From: CBDEGU01 sp965238045
Lineage (GTDB): Bacteria; Acidobacteriota; Terriglobia; Bryobacterales; UBA6623
Length of the DNA stretch: 64,000 nt
Direction: 5' to 3'
NCBI GenBank assembly: GCA_965238045.1
Contig: CBDEGU010000002.1
Location: 62,001-126,000, forward strand
Below are positions 50,359-59,294 of this stretch, in pieces. The position numbers and the translations under genes are program-made. Each line of letters begins with the position of its first letter. The stretch's first letter is position 1. The notes under the pieces were generated by a model, which was not told the DNA's origin, made no database searches, and saw only the letters and a program-made list of their open reading frames with translations.

Positions 50359-52554
50359 CTAGCGGAACCATTCCGAGTAAGTGGCTTCGGGGCCGTCGGT
50401 GCTCCTGCGTCTGGCGATGTGCAGCGAACGGCCGGCCCCGGTCGCCTGGTAGGCCTTCGCGGCGCCGGCGTAGGCGCGGGTCACGGCGGGCAAGGGGAGT
50501 TGCTGGCCCAGCGGGCCGGCGGCGTTGACCAGCCAGATGGGGCGCGGGGTCATTGATGAGACCAGGTCGGGCAAGTCAAACGATCGCAGGGCGCCGCGGA
50601 CGACGTTCTCCAAAACCCGCCGGTGGAGCCGCTGATTGACGACGGCAGTGTAGGAAACCAGTGTCTCCTCGAGCGCCAAACGCTGGATGCGGTCGTCGAG
50701 CGCGGCGGCGAAAAGCAGCGGCACTCCGCCCTCCTGCTTGCCGAATCCGTAGATGCGCGACGAGTCCACCTCGGAGCGGGCCGCCAGCAGGCCGACTCCC
50801 TGGAGAATGTCCTTCACACGCATGCCGACAAGACTCTCGTTGATGAGCAGAGCGGTCATGGCGCTGTTCCATTGTCCGAAGTAGCGGGGAAAGTCCGAAC
50901 CATTGATATCTTGCACGCTGTTGGTTTCCCCCATGCCTCTGAGGTCTGGGGCCAGAACGACATAGCCGCCCAGCACAAAGGTTTCGATTTCGCCGCCGGC
51001 CTTGGCGTCCGCGGCCTTGCCTTTGCCGTGAACGTAAATAATCGCCGGGTGGCGGCCCTCGCCGCCGGGGACAAATAGCAGCGAGGGGATGAGAATGCCC
51101 GGCTCGCTCTGGTAGGTGAATTTTTCGATACGGTAGCCTTTGCGCTGGATCGCTCCGTAGGGCGTGATGGGGGCCGGTCTCTGGGCGGCGTGGTAACCGG
51201 CGAGATCGGTGACCCGCCGGCGAATCGTCTCGCGGAATGCGGGGGCATCCGCGCGGCTGGCCAGCCGGGGAAGGTTCTTCTCAAGCGCGCGGGCCTGTTT
51301 CTGGTTCAGCGTAAACACCGTCTCGCCACCAAGTGAGGTGGCGACCTGGCCGGTTTCGGTGACCTGCAGTTCCTCGAAGCTGGCGAGTTCGACTTCCGGT
51401 TCGGGGCGATGGTCCTCGGTGCCTTTCAGCCAGCGGCTGAGCCAGTTATAACCGGCCAGACGGCGAGGCTGGCGGTATCCGTGGCGGTCGTCGGCCTCGA
51501 ACATGTCCAATTTTCCGCCGGCGTCGAGGCGGTGGTAAACGTCCTTGGCTTCGGCGAAGGTCGCGCGTGAGCCGGCGATCGAGAAGAAGTCGCGGATTCC
51601 CGAAAGCATCAAGTAGGGCCGGGGCGCGAAGGCGTAGATGAAATCCGCATGGTCGAGCCCGGCGCCGATCCAGGGCAGCAGCACTTGCTCGGCGTCCTGC
51701 GGGCCGATGGTGTCGAGCAGCTTGCTCCAAGACGTCAGATAGCAAGAGGGCATGGCGACGTGAATGCGATCTTCCAGCGCCGCGAGATAGGCGGTATGGG
51801 TGCCGCCGCCGGAATTGCCGGTGCAGGCCACGCGCGCGGTATCGACCTCGGGCCGCGACAGCATATAGTCGAGCGCGCGGATACCGTCCCAGATGGTGTA
51901 CTGCGCCACGTTGGCACCGACCAGCAGACACTGAATGCCGAGGATCGAGTGTTCGGTCGTCGAGCGGATCACTTTACGGCGCTTGAAGTCCTCGTCGTAG
52001 ATTTGATAGCGCTCGCCCTGTCCGATGGGATCCCAGGTGAAGGCCACATAACCCTTCTTGGCAAGCGAAACGAGCACGTGCTGCCAATCGGAGTTGGACT
52101 TTCCGCCCCGCTCGTGCCCCAGCGGAAACAGAACGGCCGGATAGGGAGCGCCGCCGGTCTTGGGCAAATACAGATTGGCGGTAACGAAGAAATTCGGACG
52201 GCTTTCGAAGAGGATTTTCTCGACCTTGTAATCGTCGCGTTCGAGCACGCCCACGACACGCGCCTTGAGCGGCGTGCGGCGGGGCAATCCGCCGATGGAA
52301 TCGATGATCGTCTTGCGGACGTAGGCTTTGCGCTTGACCAGATCCTCGGGGCCCTTCCAGGTCGCCACCTGCTCGCGCCGCTGGTCGAGGAGATGGTTGG
52401 CCCGGGCGTTGAGATAGTCGGGCAACATCTGCTTGAGGTCGTGAAACTGCGTCAGATCGGACAGGAAGTCCAGTTCGTTCTGCGCCGGAGCCAGCGCGGG
52501 CACAAGGAGGAAGGCGATCCCCGCGGCAATCGGAAAGATTCTCATGACGTTCAT
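50359..52554 (-). CDS. secreted tandem alpha/beta hydrolase (acetyl xylan esterase-like)
   Basis: A 731-residue protein. A signal peptide (MRIFPIAAGIAFLLVPALA) is followed by a first alpha/beta hydrolase domain with oxyanion segment LFPLGHERGGKSNSDW, the nucleophile elbow GNSGGG (S248) and a late DDRHGY, and a second hydrolase-like domain (about residues 480-731) that has VHGKGKAADAKAGG and YGFGKQEGGV at about residue 602, where the elbow serine is replaced. So one active and one degenerate domain are likely. A carbohydrate ester substrate is inferred. The ATG at 52554 is chosen; the frame is open to 52737 through the 17-bp repeats. Confidence 0.85.
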   Translation of the reverse strand: MNVMRIFPIAAGIAFLLVPALAPAQNELDFLSDLTQFHDLKQMLPDYLNARANHLLDQRREQVATWKGPEDLVKRKAYVRKTIIDSIGGLPRRTPLKARVVGVLERDDYKVEKILFESRPNFFVTANLYLPKTGGAPYPAVLFPLGHERGGKSNSDWQHVLVSLAKKGYVAFTWDPIGQGERYQIYDEDFKRRKVIRSTTEHSILGIQCLLVGANVAQYTIWDGIRALDYMLSRPEVDTARVACTGNSGGGTHTAYLAALEDRIHVAMPSCYLTSWSKLLDTIGPQDAEQVLLPWIGAGLDHADFIYAFAPRPYLMLSGIRDFFSIAGSRATFAEAKDVYHRLDAGGKLDMFEADDRHGYRQPRRLAGYNWLSRWLKGTEDHRPEPEVELASFEELQVTETGQVATSLGGETVFTLNQKQARALEKNLPRLASRADAPAFRETIRRRVTDLAGYHAAQRPAPITPYGAIQRKGYRIEKFTYQSEPGILIPSLLFVPGGEGRHPAIIYVHGKGKAADAKAGGEIETFVLGGYVVLAPDLRGMGETNSVQDINGSDFPRYFGQWNSAMTALLINESLVGMRVKDILQGVGLLAARSEVDSSRIYGFGKQEGGVPLLFAAALDDRIQRLALEETLVSYTAVVNQRLHRRVLENVVRGALRSFDLPDLVSSMTPRPIWLVNAAGPLGQQLPLPAVTRAYAGAAKAYQATGAGRSLHIARRRSTDGPEATYSEWFR

Positions 52555-52661
52555 CCCGGCCGGAAGTCTGTTGTCTCCCCGGTGTCGTTTCACGAGCCCG
52601 GCAAGGCCGGAGGGAGAAACTCGCGAAAGGCGGCGGACAGGAAAGATTCGGGCCGCTAGAT

Positions 52662-52709
52662 GATTGTAGCTGAGCAGGGATTGTAGGTGAGGACGGATTG
52701 TAGCTGAGC
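52662..52709. repeat. 17-bp tandem repeat upstream of the esterase gene
   Basis: GATTGTAGCTGAGC starts at 52662, a variant GATTGTAGGTGAGG at 52679 and GATTGTAGCTGAGC again at 52696, an exact 17-base period. The array lies in the gap between divergent esterase and mutY genes. Confidence 0.9.
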
Positions 52710-52837
52710 GGGGAGGGGGTAAACTGGCTGTCGGCAAAGGGGCCGCGCTGTCGCCCCGTCTGCTATTGCCTCCACTAAGGTGCGATCCTAGAGAAGATTT
52801 GTTTGCGCGGCGTGTCCCACTCTCGCCGACCCACCCC

Positions 52838-53890
52838 GTGTCCTCGCCGGAAACTATCGCCGCGCGGAAGAAGCTCGTCCGCCGGCTTCTTTACTGGTAT
52901 GAGCGCAATGGCCGGGACCTGCCCTGGCGCCGAACTTCCGATCCGTATGAGATTTGGGTGTCGGAAATCATGCTACAGCAGACGCGCGTCGCCGCGGTGA
53001 TTCCCTACTACGAGCGTTTTCTCAAGCGCTTTCCCAGTGTCGAAGCCCTTGCCCGCGCGCCGGAAGAGCGTTTGCTTGGGATCTGGAGTGGTCTGGGCTA
53101 CTATCGCCGCGCTCGTCAGATGCGGCAAACGGCCCAGATCGTCGCCAGTGAATTCGGCGGGAAGTTTCCCGTTGGGCGCGATGAACTGCTCGCGCTGCCA
53201 GGCATCGGTCCTTACACGGCGGCCACCGTATCAAGTCTTGCCCGCAATGCGCCCCACGCGGTGGTCGACGGCAATGTCGTCCGGGTTCTCACCCGGCTCT
53301 CGAATGACGACGGGGATGTTGCGCGGGCGGATGTTCAGCGGCGCATCGAGGGACTTGCACAGGCGCTGGGGGAAGCCGGAGCGCCTCGCAGGTTCGGACG
53401 CTTCAACCAGGCGATGATGGAGCTGGGAGCAACTCTTTGCACGCCCCGGAATCCGCGCTGCGTTGCGTGTCCGCTCAAGCGTGACTGCATCGCCCAGCAG
53501 CAGGGGCTGCAGCAGGGGCTTCCGTTCAAGCAAAAACGCGAACGCGTTAAGCATTACGAACTGGCGGTCGCGATCGTGCGCCGACGGGGCCGGTTGCTGA
53601 TGCGGCAGCGGCCGGCCGGCGCCTCTTTGATGCCCGGGTTCTGGGAGTTGCCGGCGATCTCGGCGACACGGCTTCCCGAGGACTGCCTTGGCGCCCTCGG
53701 CCTGCGGGAGGGAAAGAAACTCGGCGAGTTTCGGCACTCGATTACCACCAGCAACTATCGGGGCTCGGTCTACCGCGCGGTGCTGAAGGACTCGCCGCCG
53801 GACGGATACCAGTGGGTGCCGGCCGCTGGGCTTTCGCGGCTGCCGCTGACCACCGTTACCCGCAAGGCCTTGGCGGTTGCCAGCTTGTAA
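52838..53890 (+). CDS. mutY: adenine DNA glycosylase MutY
   Basis: A 350-residue repair enzyme that removes adenine mispaired with 8-oxoguanine. The helix-hairpin-helix is LPGIGPYTAATVSSLA with catalytic D144 in VVDGNVVRVL; the catalytic Glu is in SEIMLQQTRV. The 4Fe-4S site is C201-x6-C208-x2-C211-x5-C217, and the C-terminal NUDIX-like 8-oxoG reader contains LMPGFWELPAIS and EFRHSITTSNYRG. The start is uncertain: the GTG at 52838 gives a normal N-terminus, whereas a TTG at 52766 would add 24 residues. Confidence 0.95.
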   Translation: MSSPETIAARKKLVRRLLYWYERNGRDLPWRRTSDPYEIWVSEIMLQQTRVAAVIPYYERFLKRFPSVEALARAPEERLLGIWSGLGYYRRARQMRQTAQIVASEFGGKFPVGRDELLALPGIGPYTAATVSSLARNAPHAVVDGNVVRVLTRLSNDDGDVARADVQRRIEGLAQALGEAGAPRRFGRFNQAMMELGATLCTPRNPRCVACPLKRDCIAQQQGLQQGLPFKQKRERVKHYELAVAIVRRRGRLLMRQRPAGASLMPGFWELPAISATRLPEDCLGALGLREGKKLGEFRHSITTSNYRGSVYRAVLKDSPPDGYQWVPAAGLSRLPLTTVTRKALAVASL

Positions 53891-53980
53891 CCCGCATTTC
53901 TCAGCACTTGATGAGCGAAGTACGCGAGAGGCCCGCCACTACTTCGTTGCGCTTGCTCGCCGTGCTCAACGTACTGTCAA

Positions 53981-54005
53981 TTTTCGCGAACCGACTTTTC
54001 GCGAA
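53981..54005. repeat. 15-bp spaced direct repeat of TTTTCGCGAA
   Basis: TTTTCGCGAA occurs at 53981-53990 and 53996-54005, a 15-base period, in the gap between convergent mutY and the next gene. TTCGCGAA is itself palindromic, so each copy can be bound by a symmetric protein; a role in terminating both genes is possible but has no T-run. Confidence 0.6.
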
Positions 54006-54012
54006 GCGGGGG

Positions 54013-55713
54013 TTACTGCTTAGCGGCCATGGTGATGACCGGGGCCAGAAGGTTGTCCACCGGGGCATAGTCGTCGGTCAGGACGAGGTTGCTGGACCGC
54101 CGCCGGAGCATCGCCAGTTGATCGGAGTCAAGCACCCAGCCGGTTTCGCCTTCTCCGCCCCAGCCCAAGTCGTCAAAATCGAGCGCCCGATGGGAACCGA
54201 CCACGATGAACGTATCGCGGGCGTCGTCGTCGGAGGGGCCGAACAAAGCGGTGGAAATCACCCAGACGTGAGGGAAGCTTTGCTCGATCGTATTGAGCAT
54301 CGCTCCGACAAAGCGGCCCGAGCGGTAGATGTCGATCACGTTGGCGAGAAAGACGCCATCGGGATGCATGAGCAGCTTTACTTTTTCGTTGAATTCGAGA
54401 GTCGTCAGATGGAAGGGCGGCGAGTAATGGTTGAAGGCGTCGGCGTACACAAGATCGAAACCGCCCGCGTTCTCGCCGCGTTCGGCGCGAGCCAGCAAGT
54501 CGTCCACATGGTTGCGGGCGTCCAGGCTGTAGATCTTCATCGATGGCGAAGGCGTGAGGCCAAAGAAGTCGAAGGCCGCGCGCGTGACGGCCGGGTCGAT
54601 CTCGGCGACCTCGACGCGGCTTCCGGGCCAGTGCCGCAAGACCCAGCGCGGGAATACGAAACCGCCGCCGCCCAGGAATAGCACGCGCGGGCTATCCAGC
54701 ACCGGCGGACCCTTCAGGACCACCTTGGTGACGGCGGCGTAGACCTGTTCGTATTCGTAGATCAGATCATCCGGGTCGGTCATATTGATGTAGGCGTGAA
54801 TCAGGAAATCCAGCGTCATGGAGCGAACACCGGGCATCGAGGAATCTTCCTCGACGCGGATCATGGAATACTGGCTTTCTTCTTCATGGTGAACCCACTG
54901 GTTCTGGTGGGTGCGAAACCCGAGGCGGCCGCCCACGGTCTTGGCGCCGTCCCAGGGAGCCAGCATCGCCAGGAACGAGGCGCCGACGACGCCGGCCCAT
55001 AAGTAGTGGAGAAACGATTTCGCACCGAAGAGCAGTGACATGGCGAGCAGCACGGCGGCCACCGACAAAAGCACGGCGACCGTGCCCAGGTGGGCTATCA
55101 AGTAGTACCCGGTGAGGAACGTGCCGACGATGCTGCCCACCGCGCCCCAGGAGTAGACGCTTCCGACCGTGCGCCCGGTCTCGCGGCCGAGATCGAGCGC
55201 CATCTTCGCCGCGACCGGGCCAATGGTACCGAGCAGGGCGGAAGGCAGGAAGACCACGAGCGAGACATGAGCGGCGATGCGGAGCGCCCATTCTTGGTTC
55301 CGCAGGAACATTACATTCCCGGCCTGCATGTTCAGCAGGGGGATGAGCAGGCAAGCGGCCGAAGCGACAAGAAAAAGCGAAGCCAGCGCCTCGGCCGGAC
55401 GGTAACGGTCGGCCAGGCGGCCGCCCACATAGTTCCCGGCGGCAATGCCGGACAGGACGATGCCGATCACCGACGTCCAGGTATAAAGGGAACTGCCGAC
55501 GTAGCGCGCGATCAGCCGGCCGGCGACCAGTTCGACGACCATGATGCAGAGACTGGCGACGAAGACGGTAAAGTTGGGCAGCACCCAGAGCCAGAAGTCG
55601 CTGGGGCGATGGTCCCCGGCGGGGGTGGTTGCGGCGTTGCGCGTTTCCCCGGCGCCGGCAGCCCCGCTCTCTGGCGGCGCTGGCAGGTGGGTTTCTGTCG
55701 GTTGCGAATCCAT
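54013..55713 (-). CDS. membrane-fused spermidine-synthase-like protein
   Basis: A 566-residue protein. The N-terminal half (about 35-260) has seven or eight membrane segments related to MFS-type proteins (SLCIMVVELVAGRLIARYVG, IGIVLSGIAAGNYVGGRLAD). The C-terminal half is a Rossmann aminopropyltransferase-like domain: VLFLGGGGFVFPRWVL, VEVAEIDPAV and YADAFNHYSPP. The spermidine synthase substrate-binding details cannot be confirmed, and the acidic residue of the YxDxF site is kept (YADAF). Fusions of this type are called fused MFS/spermidine synthases; their product is not settled. ATG 55713 is preferred over a TTG at 55728. Confidence 0.82.
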   Translation of the reverse strand: MDSQPTETHLPAPPESGAAGAGETRNAATTPAGDHRPSDFWLWVLPNFTVFVASLCIMVVELVAGRLIARYVGSSLYTWTSVIGIVLSGIAAGNYVGGRLADRYRPAEALASLFLVASAACLLIPLLNMQAGNVMFLRNQEWALRIAAHVSLVVFLPSALLGTIGPVAAKMALDLGRETGRTVGSVYSWGAVGSIVGTFLTGYYLIAHLGTVAVLLSVAAVLLAMSLLFGAKSFLHYLWAGVVGASFLAMLAPWDGAKTVGGRLGFRTHQNQWVHHEEESQYSMIRVEEDSSMPGVRSMTLDFLIHAYINMTDPDDLIYEYEQVYAAVTKVVLKGPPVLDSPRVLFLGGGGFVFPRWVLRHWPGSRVEVAEIDPAVTRAAFDFFGLTPSPSMKIYSLDARNHVDDLLARAERGENAGGFDLVYADAFNHYSPPFHLTTLEFNEKVKLLMHPDGVFLANVIDIYRSGRFVGAMLNTIEQSFPHVWVISTALFGPSDDDARDTFIVVGSHRALDFDDLGWGGEGETGWVLDSDQLAMLRRRSSNLVLTDDYAPVDNLLAPVITMAAKQ

Positions 55714-55809
55714 CGATCCGTCCCGCAATCAATCCGTCCTGGGGATGTTATCAGATGTCCGGGCCTCGGCGGGGGCTTCTAACGAAGACGCCGGGAAGCC
55801 GGCGAAAAC

Positions 55810-56940
55810 TTACTTCCGGATGGCAACAGAGCGGTAGACGTCGAGCACCTGCCGGGCCGATGCGTCCCAACTAAAGCGCCGGGTTTGCGCCAGGCCCCGG
55901 CGGCGGAGCTCCACCCGCAGGGCATCATCGAGAAGGACTTGCCGCAGGCCTCTGGCGATGTCGAAGACGTTTTCGGGGCTGACGAGCACGGCTGCGTCGC
56001 CGACCACTTCCGGGAGCGAAGACACGTTCGAGGTGATTACCGGCGTGCCGTGCGACATCGCCTCCAGAGGCGGAAGTCCAAAGCCCTCGCATAGAGACGG
56101 AAACAGAAATGCCGTCGCCGTAGCATAGAACACACGCAGCGTTTCGAGCGGAACAAAGCCGAGAAACCGCACCCAGGGTTGAATGCGCGCCCGCAGAACG
56201 GCGTGGCGAACCTCGGGCAACGCTGTCATTTCGTCGCCGATGATGATGAGCCGAAGACTCTTGTATTGAGGGTGGTTTGCCAGTTCCGCCTTGACGACCG
56301 CGAAGGCCTCGATCAGTCGCGGAATGTTCTTGTGGATCTGAATCCTGCCAGCGTAAAAAACAAAAGGGTCGTTGATGCGGTAGCGAATGAGAATTCTGTG
56401 CCGTTCCTCTTCAGTAACCGGCTTCACGACGCGGGCGTCGGGGGCATCGGCGACCACGCTGATGTTTTCCTCTGAGAGCCCGAGATGCTTGACCGCCGCG
56501 CGTTTGGTGGCCTGCGAGACCGCCATGACGCGGTCGGCCCGTTTGAGACCGCGCGTCAAGAGATGCCGCCGGAGGGCTTCGGCCAGCTTGGAAGCATCGG
56601 GCTTGGGGTACAAGATGTTGTTGATGTCGTGCAGCGTGACGACGCAGGGTCGGGGGAGGAAATAGGGAGTCAAGCGGTGAGGCATGTGGAAGACATCGAG
56701 CGCGAGTTTCTTGAGCAGCGAGGCGAAGGCCAGGTGGTCCTGCCAGGCGCCGGCCGGGCGTGCATAGTCTTGGGAACGGAACTGGCCGGGCAGAGGGCCC
56801 AGTTTTTCGAACTGGCCGGGCTGACCGATAAGAACGTACTCTTCTTCGGCTCCGACGCGCGAGAGAGCGGAGACGAGATTTTGGATATAGGCGCCGACGC
56901 CAAAGCTGCCGGCGCGCCGGATGTCGATTCCGATCCGCAT
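55810..56940 (-). CDS. glycosyltransferase family 4-type, GT-B fold
   Basis: A 376-residue GT-B enzyme starting MRIGIDIRRAGSFGVGAYIQ. The C-terminal donor domain has VFYAGRIQIHKNIPRLIEAF, FLGFVPLETLRVFYATATAF, and the E-x7-E nucleotide-sugar motif in PSLCEGFGLPPLEAMSHG. It is probably involved in surface polysaccharide synthesis, transferring a sugar from an NDP- or GDP-donor; specificity unknown. GAAGG lies just before two consecutive ATGs (56943 and 56940); I use the second. The frame is open to 57093 without similarity. It lies downstream of nothing obviously related. Confidence 0.9.
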   Translation of the reverse strand: MRIGIDIRRAGSFGVGAYIQNLVSALSRVGAEEEYVLIGQPGQFEKLGPLPGQFRSQDYARPAGAWQDHLAFASLLKKLALDVFHMPHRLTPYFLPRPCVVTLHDINNILYPKPDASKLAEALRRHLLTRGLKRADRVMAVSQATKRAAVKHLGLSEENISVVADAPDARVVKPVTEEERHRILIRYRINDPFVFYAGRIQIHKNIPRLIEAFAVVKAELANHPQYKSLRLIIIGDEMTALPEVRHAVLRARIQPWVRFLGFVPLETLRVFYATATAFLFPSLCEGFGLPPLEAMSHGTPVITSNVSSLPEVVGDAAVLVSPENVFDIARGLRQVLLDDALRVELRRRGLAQTRRFSWDASARQVLDVYRSVAIRK

Positions 56941-57114
56941 CATGCCTTCAGCAATGGGGGACCCAACGGCTGAGGCGGCCTCTGGATCAGCGGTCCCGCC
57001 GCGGAGCCGTTGCAATGAAAGAAAAGGCGTCTGGGCCGCCCGGCCGCGAGTTGGGGACTTCGCCCGGTCGGCGGCGGGAGAGCCCGATAGCAAGGCATTT
57101 TAGCATGTTAGAAG

Positions 57115-57260
57115 GAACCGGCTCCTGAGAACCGGCTCCTGGGAACCGACTTCTGGGATCCAACTCCGGGGATCCAACTTCTGGAAGCCAGTTAGGGAGC
57201 GAACGGCCGGGGCGAGCTTCCGTTCAGCGGTGTCACCCAGCGGTGTCGCCCAGCGGTGGC
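57115..57260. repeat. two micro-tandem arrays upstream of proS
   Basis: Five 14-bp units run from 57115 to 57184: GAACCGGCTCCTGA, GAACCGGCTCCTGG, GAACCGACTTCTGG, GATCCAACTCCGGG, GATCCAACTTCTGG. After about 40 bases a second array follows with 13-bp units AGCGGTGTCACCC (57226) and AGCGGTGTCGCCC (57239), then a partial copy at 57252. The proS start is about 90 bases further. Confidence 0.9.
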
Positions 57261-57349
57261 CATTCCTCCCAGACCGATTTCCGGCGGGATTCTGGGCCGC
57301 TGCGTTCCGTCCCCTTTTTCCGTTTCCCGAAACAGTTCAGAATAGAGTC

Positions 57350-59107
57350 ATGCGCTGGAGCCAGTTATTCATTCCCACTCTTCGCGAGATCCCGGCCGAG
57401 GCCGAAGTGGTCAGCCATCAACTGCTGCTGCGGGCCGGCTATATTCGCCAACTCGGGGCGGGTCTCTATAGCTATCTTTTTCTGGCGCGCCGCTCGCTTC
57501 TGAAGATCGAGCGGATCATCCGGGAAGAAATGGACTCGATCGGCGCGCAGGAATTCTTCTTGCCCGAACTGCATCCGGCCGAGCTCTGGCGGCAGAGCGG
57601 ACGCTGGGAAAAGATAGGCGACGACATGTTCCGGCTCAAGGACCGGGCCGGAAGGGACCTGTGCCTCGGCATGACCGAGGAAGAGGTGATGACCTCGATT
57701 GCGCGGGGCGAGTTGCGGAGTTACAAACAGTTGCCTCAGATCTGGTACCAGATTCAGTCGAAATTCCGCGACGAGCCGCGGCCGAAATCGGGCTTGATGC
57801 GCGTACGGCGCTTCACGATGAAAGACTCGTATTCGTTTGATATCGACGCGGAGGGGCTCGACGCAAGTTACCAGAAGCATCACGCGGCCTATCGGAGGAT
57901 CTTCGATCGCTGCGGGCTCCGCTATCTGTCGGTGGAGGCGGACTCGGGCGCGATGGGCGGCAGCGAGTCCCACGAGTTCGCGGTCCCTTCAAGGGCTGGG
58001 GAGGACATCGTCGTCACGTGTCCGGAGTGCGATTACGCCGCCAATCTCGAAAAGGCTGTGTCGCGGGCGATCGCGCCGGCGGCGGGCGATCCCGAGGGCG
58101 AGGCCGGTCCCGAGGAGTTCTCGACGCCGGAGCAGAAAACGATCGCCGAGGTAGCGGCGTTTACCGGGTTGCCGGAAACCTCGCATATCAAGAGCCTGAT
58201 GATGGTCGCCGGCGAGAAACCGGTGATGGTGCTGCTGCGCGGGGACCATAGCTTGAACGAGGCCAAGCTCAGCACGGTTCTCGAAACGCCGGACTTGCGG
58301 CCCGCGCATGGGGAAGAGATCAGGGAGTGGCTGGGAGCTGAGGCCGGATCGCTGGGGCCGGTAGGTGCTGGGAACTCAGTAGGTGCTGGGAAGTTTGAGA
58401 TCGTTGCCGACGAGGCGCTGCGCGGACGCCGCAACATGGTGGCGGGCGCGAATCGGGACAATTTTCACCTTCGCAACGTCACTCCGGATCGTGATTTCGA
58501 GCCTCGCTACGCCGATCTGCGCGAGGTGGCCGAAGGCGATGGCTGCCCGAGTTGCGGAGCATCGCTGGAACGGAAGAAGTGTATCGAGGTGGGCCACATC
58601 TTCAAGCTTGGCTATCATTACTCGGAATCGATGGGGCTGCGGGTGCTCGATCCCAACGGCAAGGAGGTCGCGCCCATCATGGGTTCCTACGGCATCGGAC
58701 TGGAGCGGATTCTGACGGCCGCGATCGAGCAGAGTCATGACGATCGCGGGATGATTCTGCCCGCGGCGATCGCTCCCTTCGAGGTTGTCGTGACACCAGT
58801 GAACGTGAAAAATGAAGAACAACTCCAGGGGGCCGAAAAGGTCTATGAGGACTGCCGGCGGGCGGGTCTCGATGCCGTGCTCGACGACCGCCGCGAGCGC
58901 GCGGGAGTGAAATTCAACGACGCCGATCTGATCGGAATCCCCTATCGCGTCATCGCCGGCAAGAGGATTTCCGAAGGAATTGTGGAACTTGCCGTGCGCT
59001 CGACACGTCAATCGACCGATGTTAGACTCGAATTAGCCGCCGATTGGGTGCGAGAGCAAATCGCCCAAGGCGCCGGAGAAGCCCCCGAGCACGAACGGCC
59101 GGCTTAG
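57350..59107 (+). CDS. proS: prolyl-tRNA synthetase, bacterial type
   Basis: A 585-residue class II synthetase of the bacterial type with an editing insertion. Motif 1 is near QLGAGLYSYLFLARRS, motif 2 contains FRDEPRPKSGLMRVRRFTMKD (shown in part), and motif 3 is MGSYGIGLERIL. The editing domain lies at about 225-400. Inside it is an 18-bp in-frame duplication giving GPVGAGNSVGAGK. The C-terminal anticodon domain follows to the end. The ATG at 57350 matches the family start MRWSQLFIPTLRE; the frame is open to 57230 through the repeat. Confidence 0.96.
   Translation: MRWSQLFIPTLREIPAEAEVVSHQLLLRAGYIRQLGAGLYSYLFLARRSLLKIERIIREEMDSIGAQEFFLPELHPAELWRQSGRWEKIGDDMFRLKDRAGRDLCLGMTEEEVMTSIARGELRSYKQLPQIWYQIQSKFRDEPRPKSGLMRVRRFTMKDSYSFDIDAEGLDASYQKHHAAYRRIFDRCGLRYLSVEADSGAMGGSESHEFAVPSRAGEDIVVTCPECDYAANLEKAVSRAIAPAAGDPEGEAGPEEFSTPEQKTIAEVAAFTGLPETSHIKSLMMVAGEKPVMVLLRGDHSLNEAKLSTVLETPDLRPAHGEEIREWLGAEAGSLGPVGAGNSVGAGKFEIVADEALRGRRNMVAGANRDNFHLRNVTPDRDFEPRYADLREVAEGDGCPSCGASLERKKCIEVGHIFKLGYHYSESMGLRVLDPNGKEVAPIMGSYGIGLERILTAAIEQSHDDRGMILPAAIAPFEVVVTPVNVKNEEQLQGAEKVYEDCRRAGLDAVLDDRRERAGVKFNDADLIGIPYRVIAGKRISEGIVELAVRSTRQSTDVRLELAADWVREQIAQGAGEAPEHERPA
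58361..58395 (+). repeat. 18-bp in-frame tandem duplication within proS
   Basis: GTAGGTGCTGGGAACTCA at 58361-58378 is followed by GTAGGTGCTGGGAA at 58379. It encodes VGAGNS-VGAGK in a surface loop of the editing domain. Confidence 0.9.
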
Positions 59108-59294
59108 CGCCAAGGCTTAACCGCAGGGCTTAAGAAATAGGCTTTCCGCTGATGCAGGGTTCCCCCGATCACCGCCCCCCGCCCCGCGAGTCGCTCTGGC
59201 CGCGTCCCATGCGGCGTCTGGTGGTATTCCCGCGAATGCAGGTTGGATTGTGGGGTTGGATTGAGGGGTCTGGTTGAGGGCGAATCGCAAGCCA

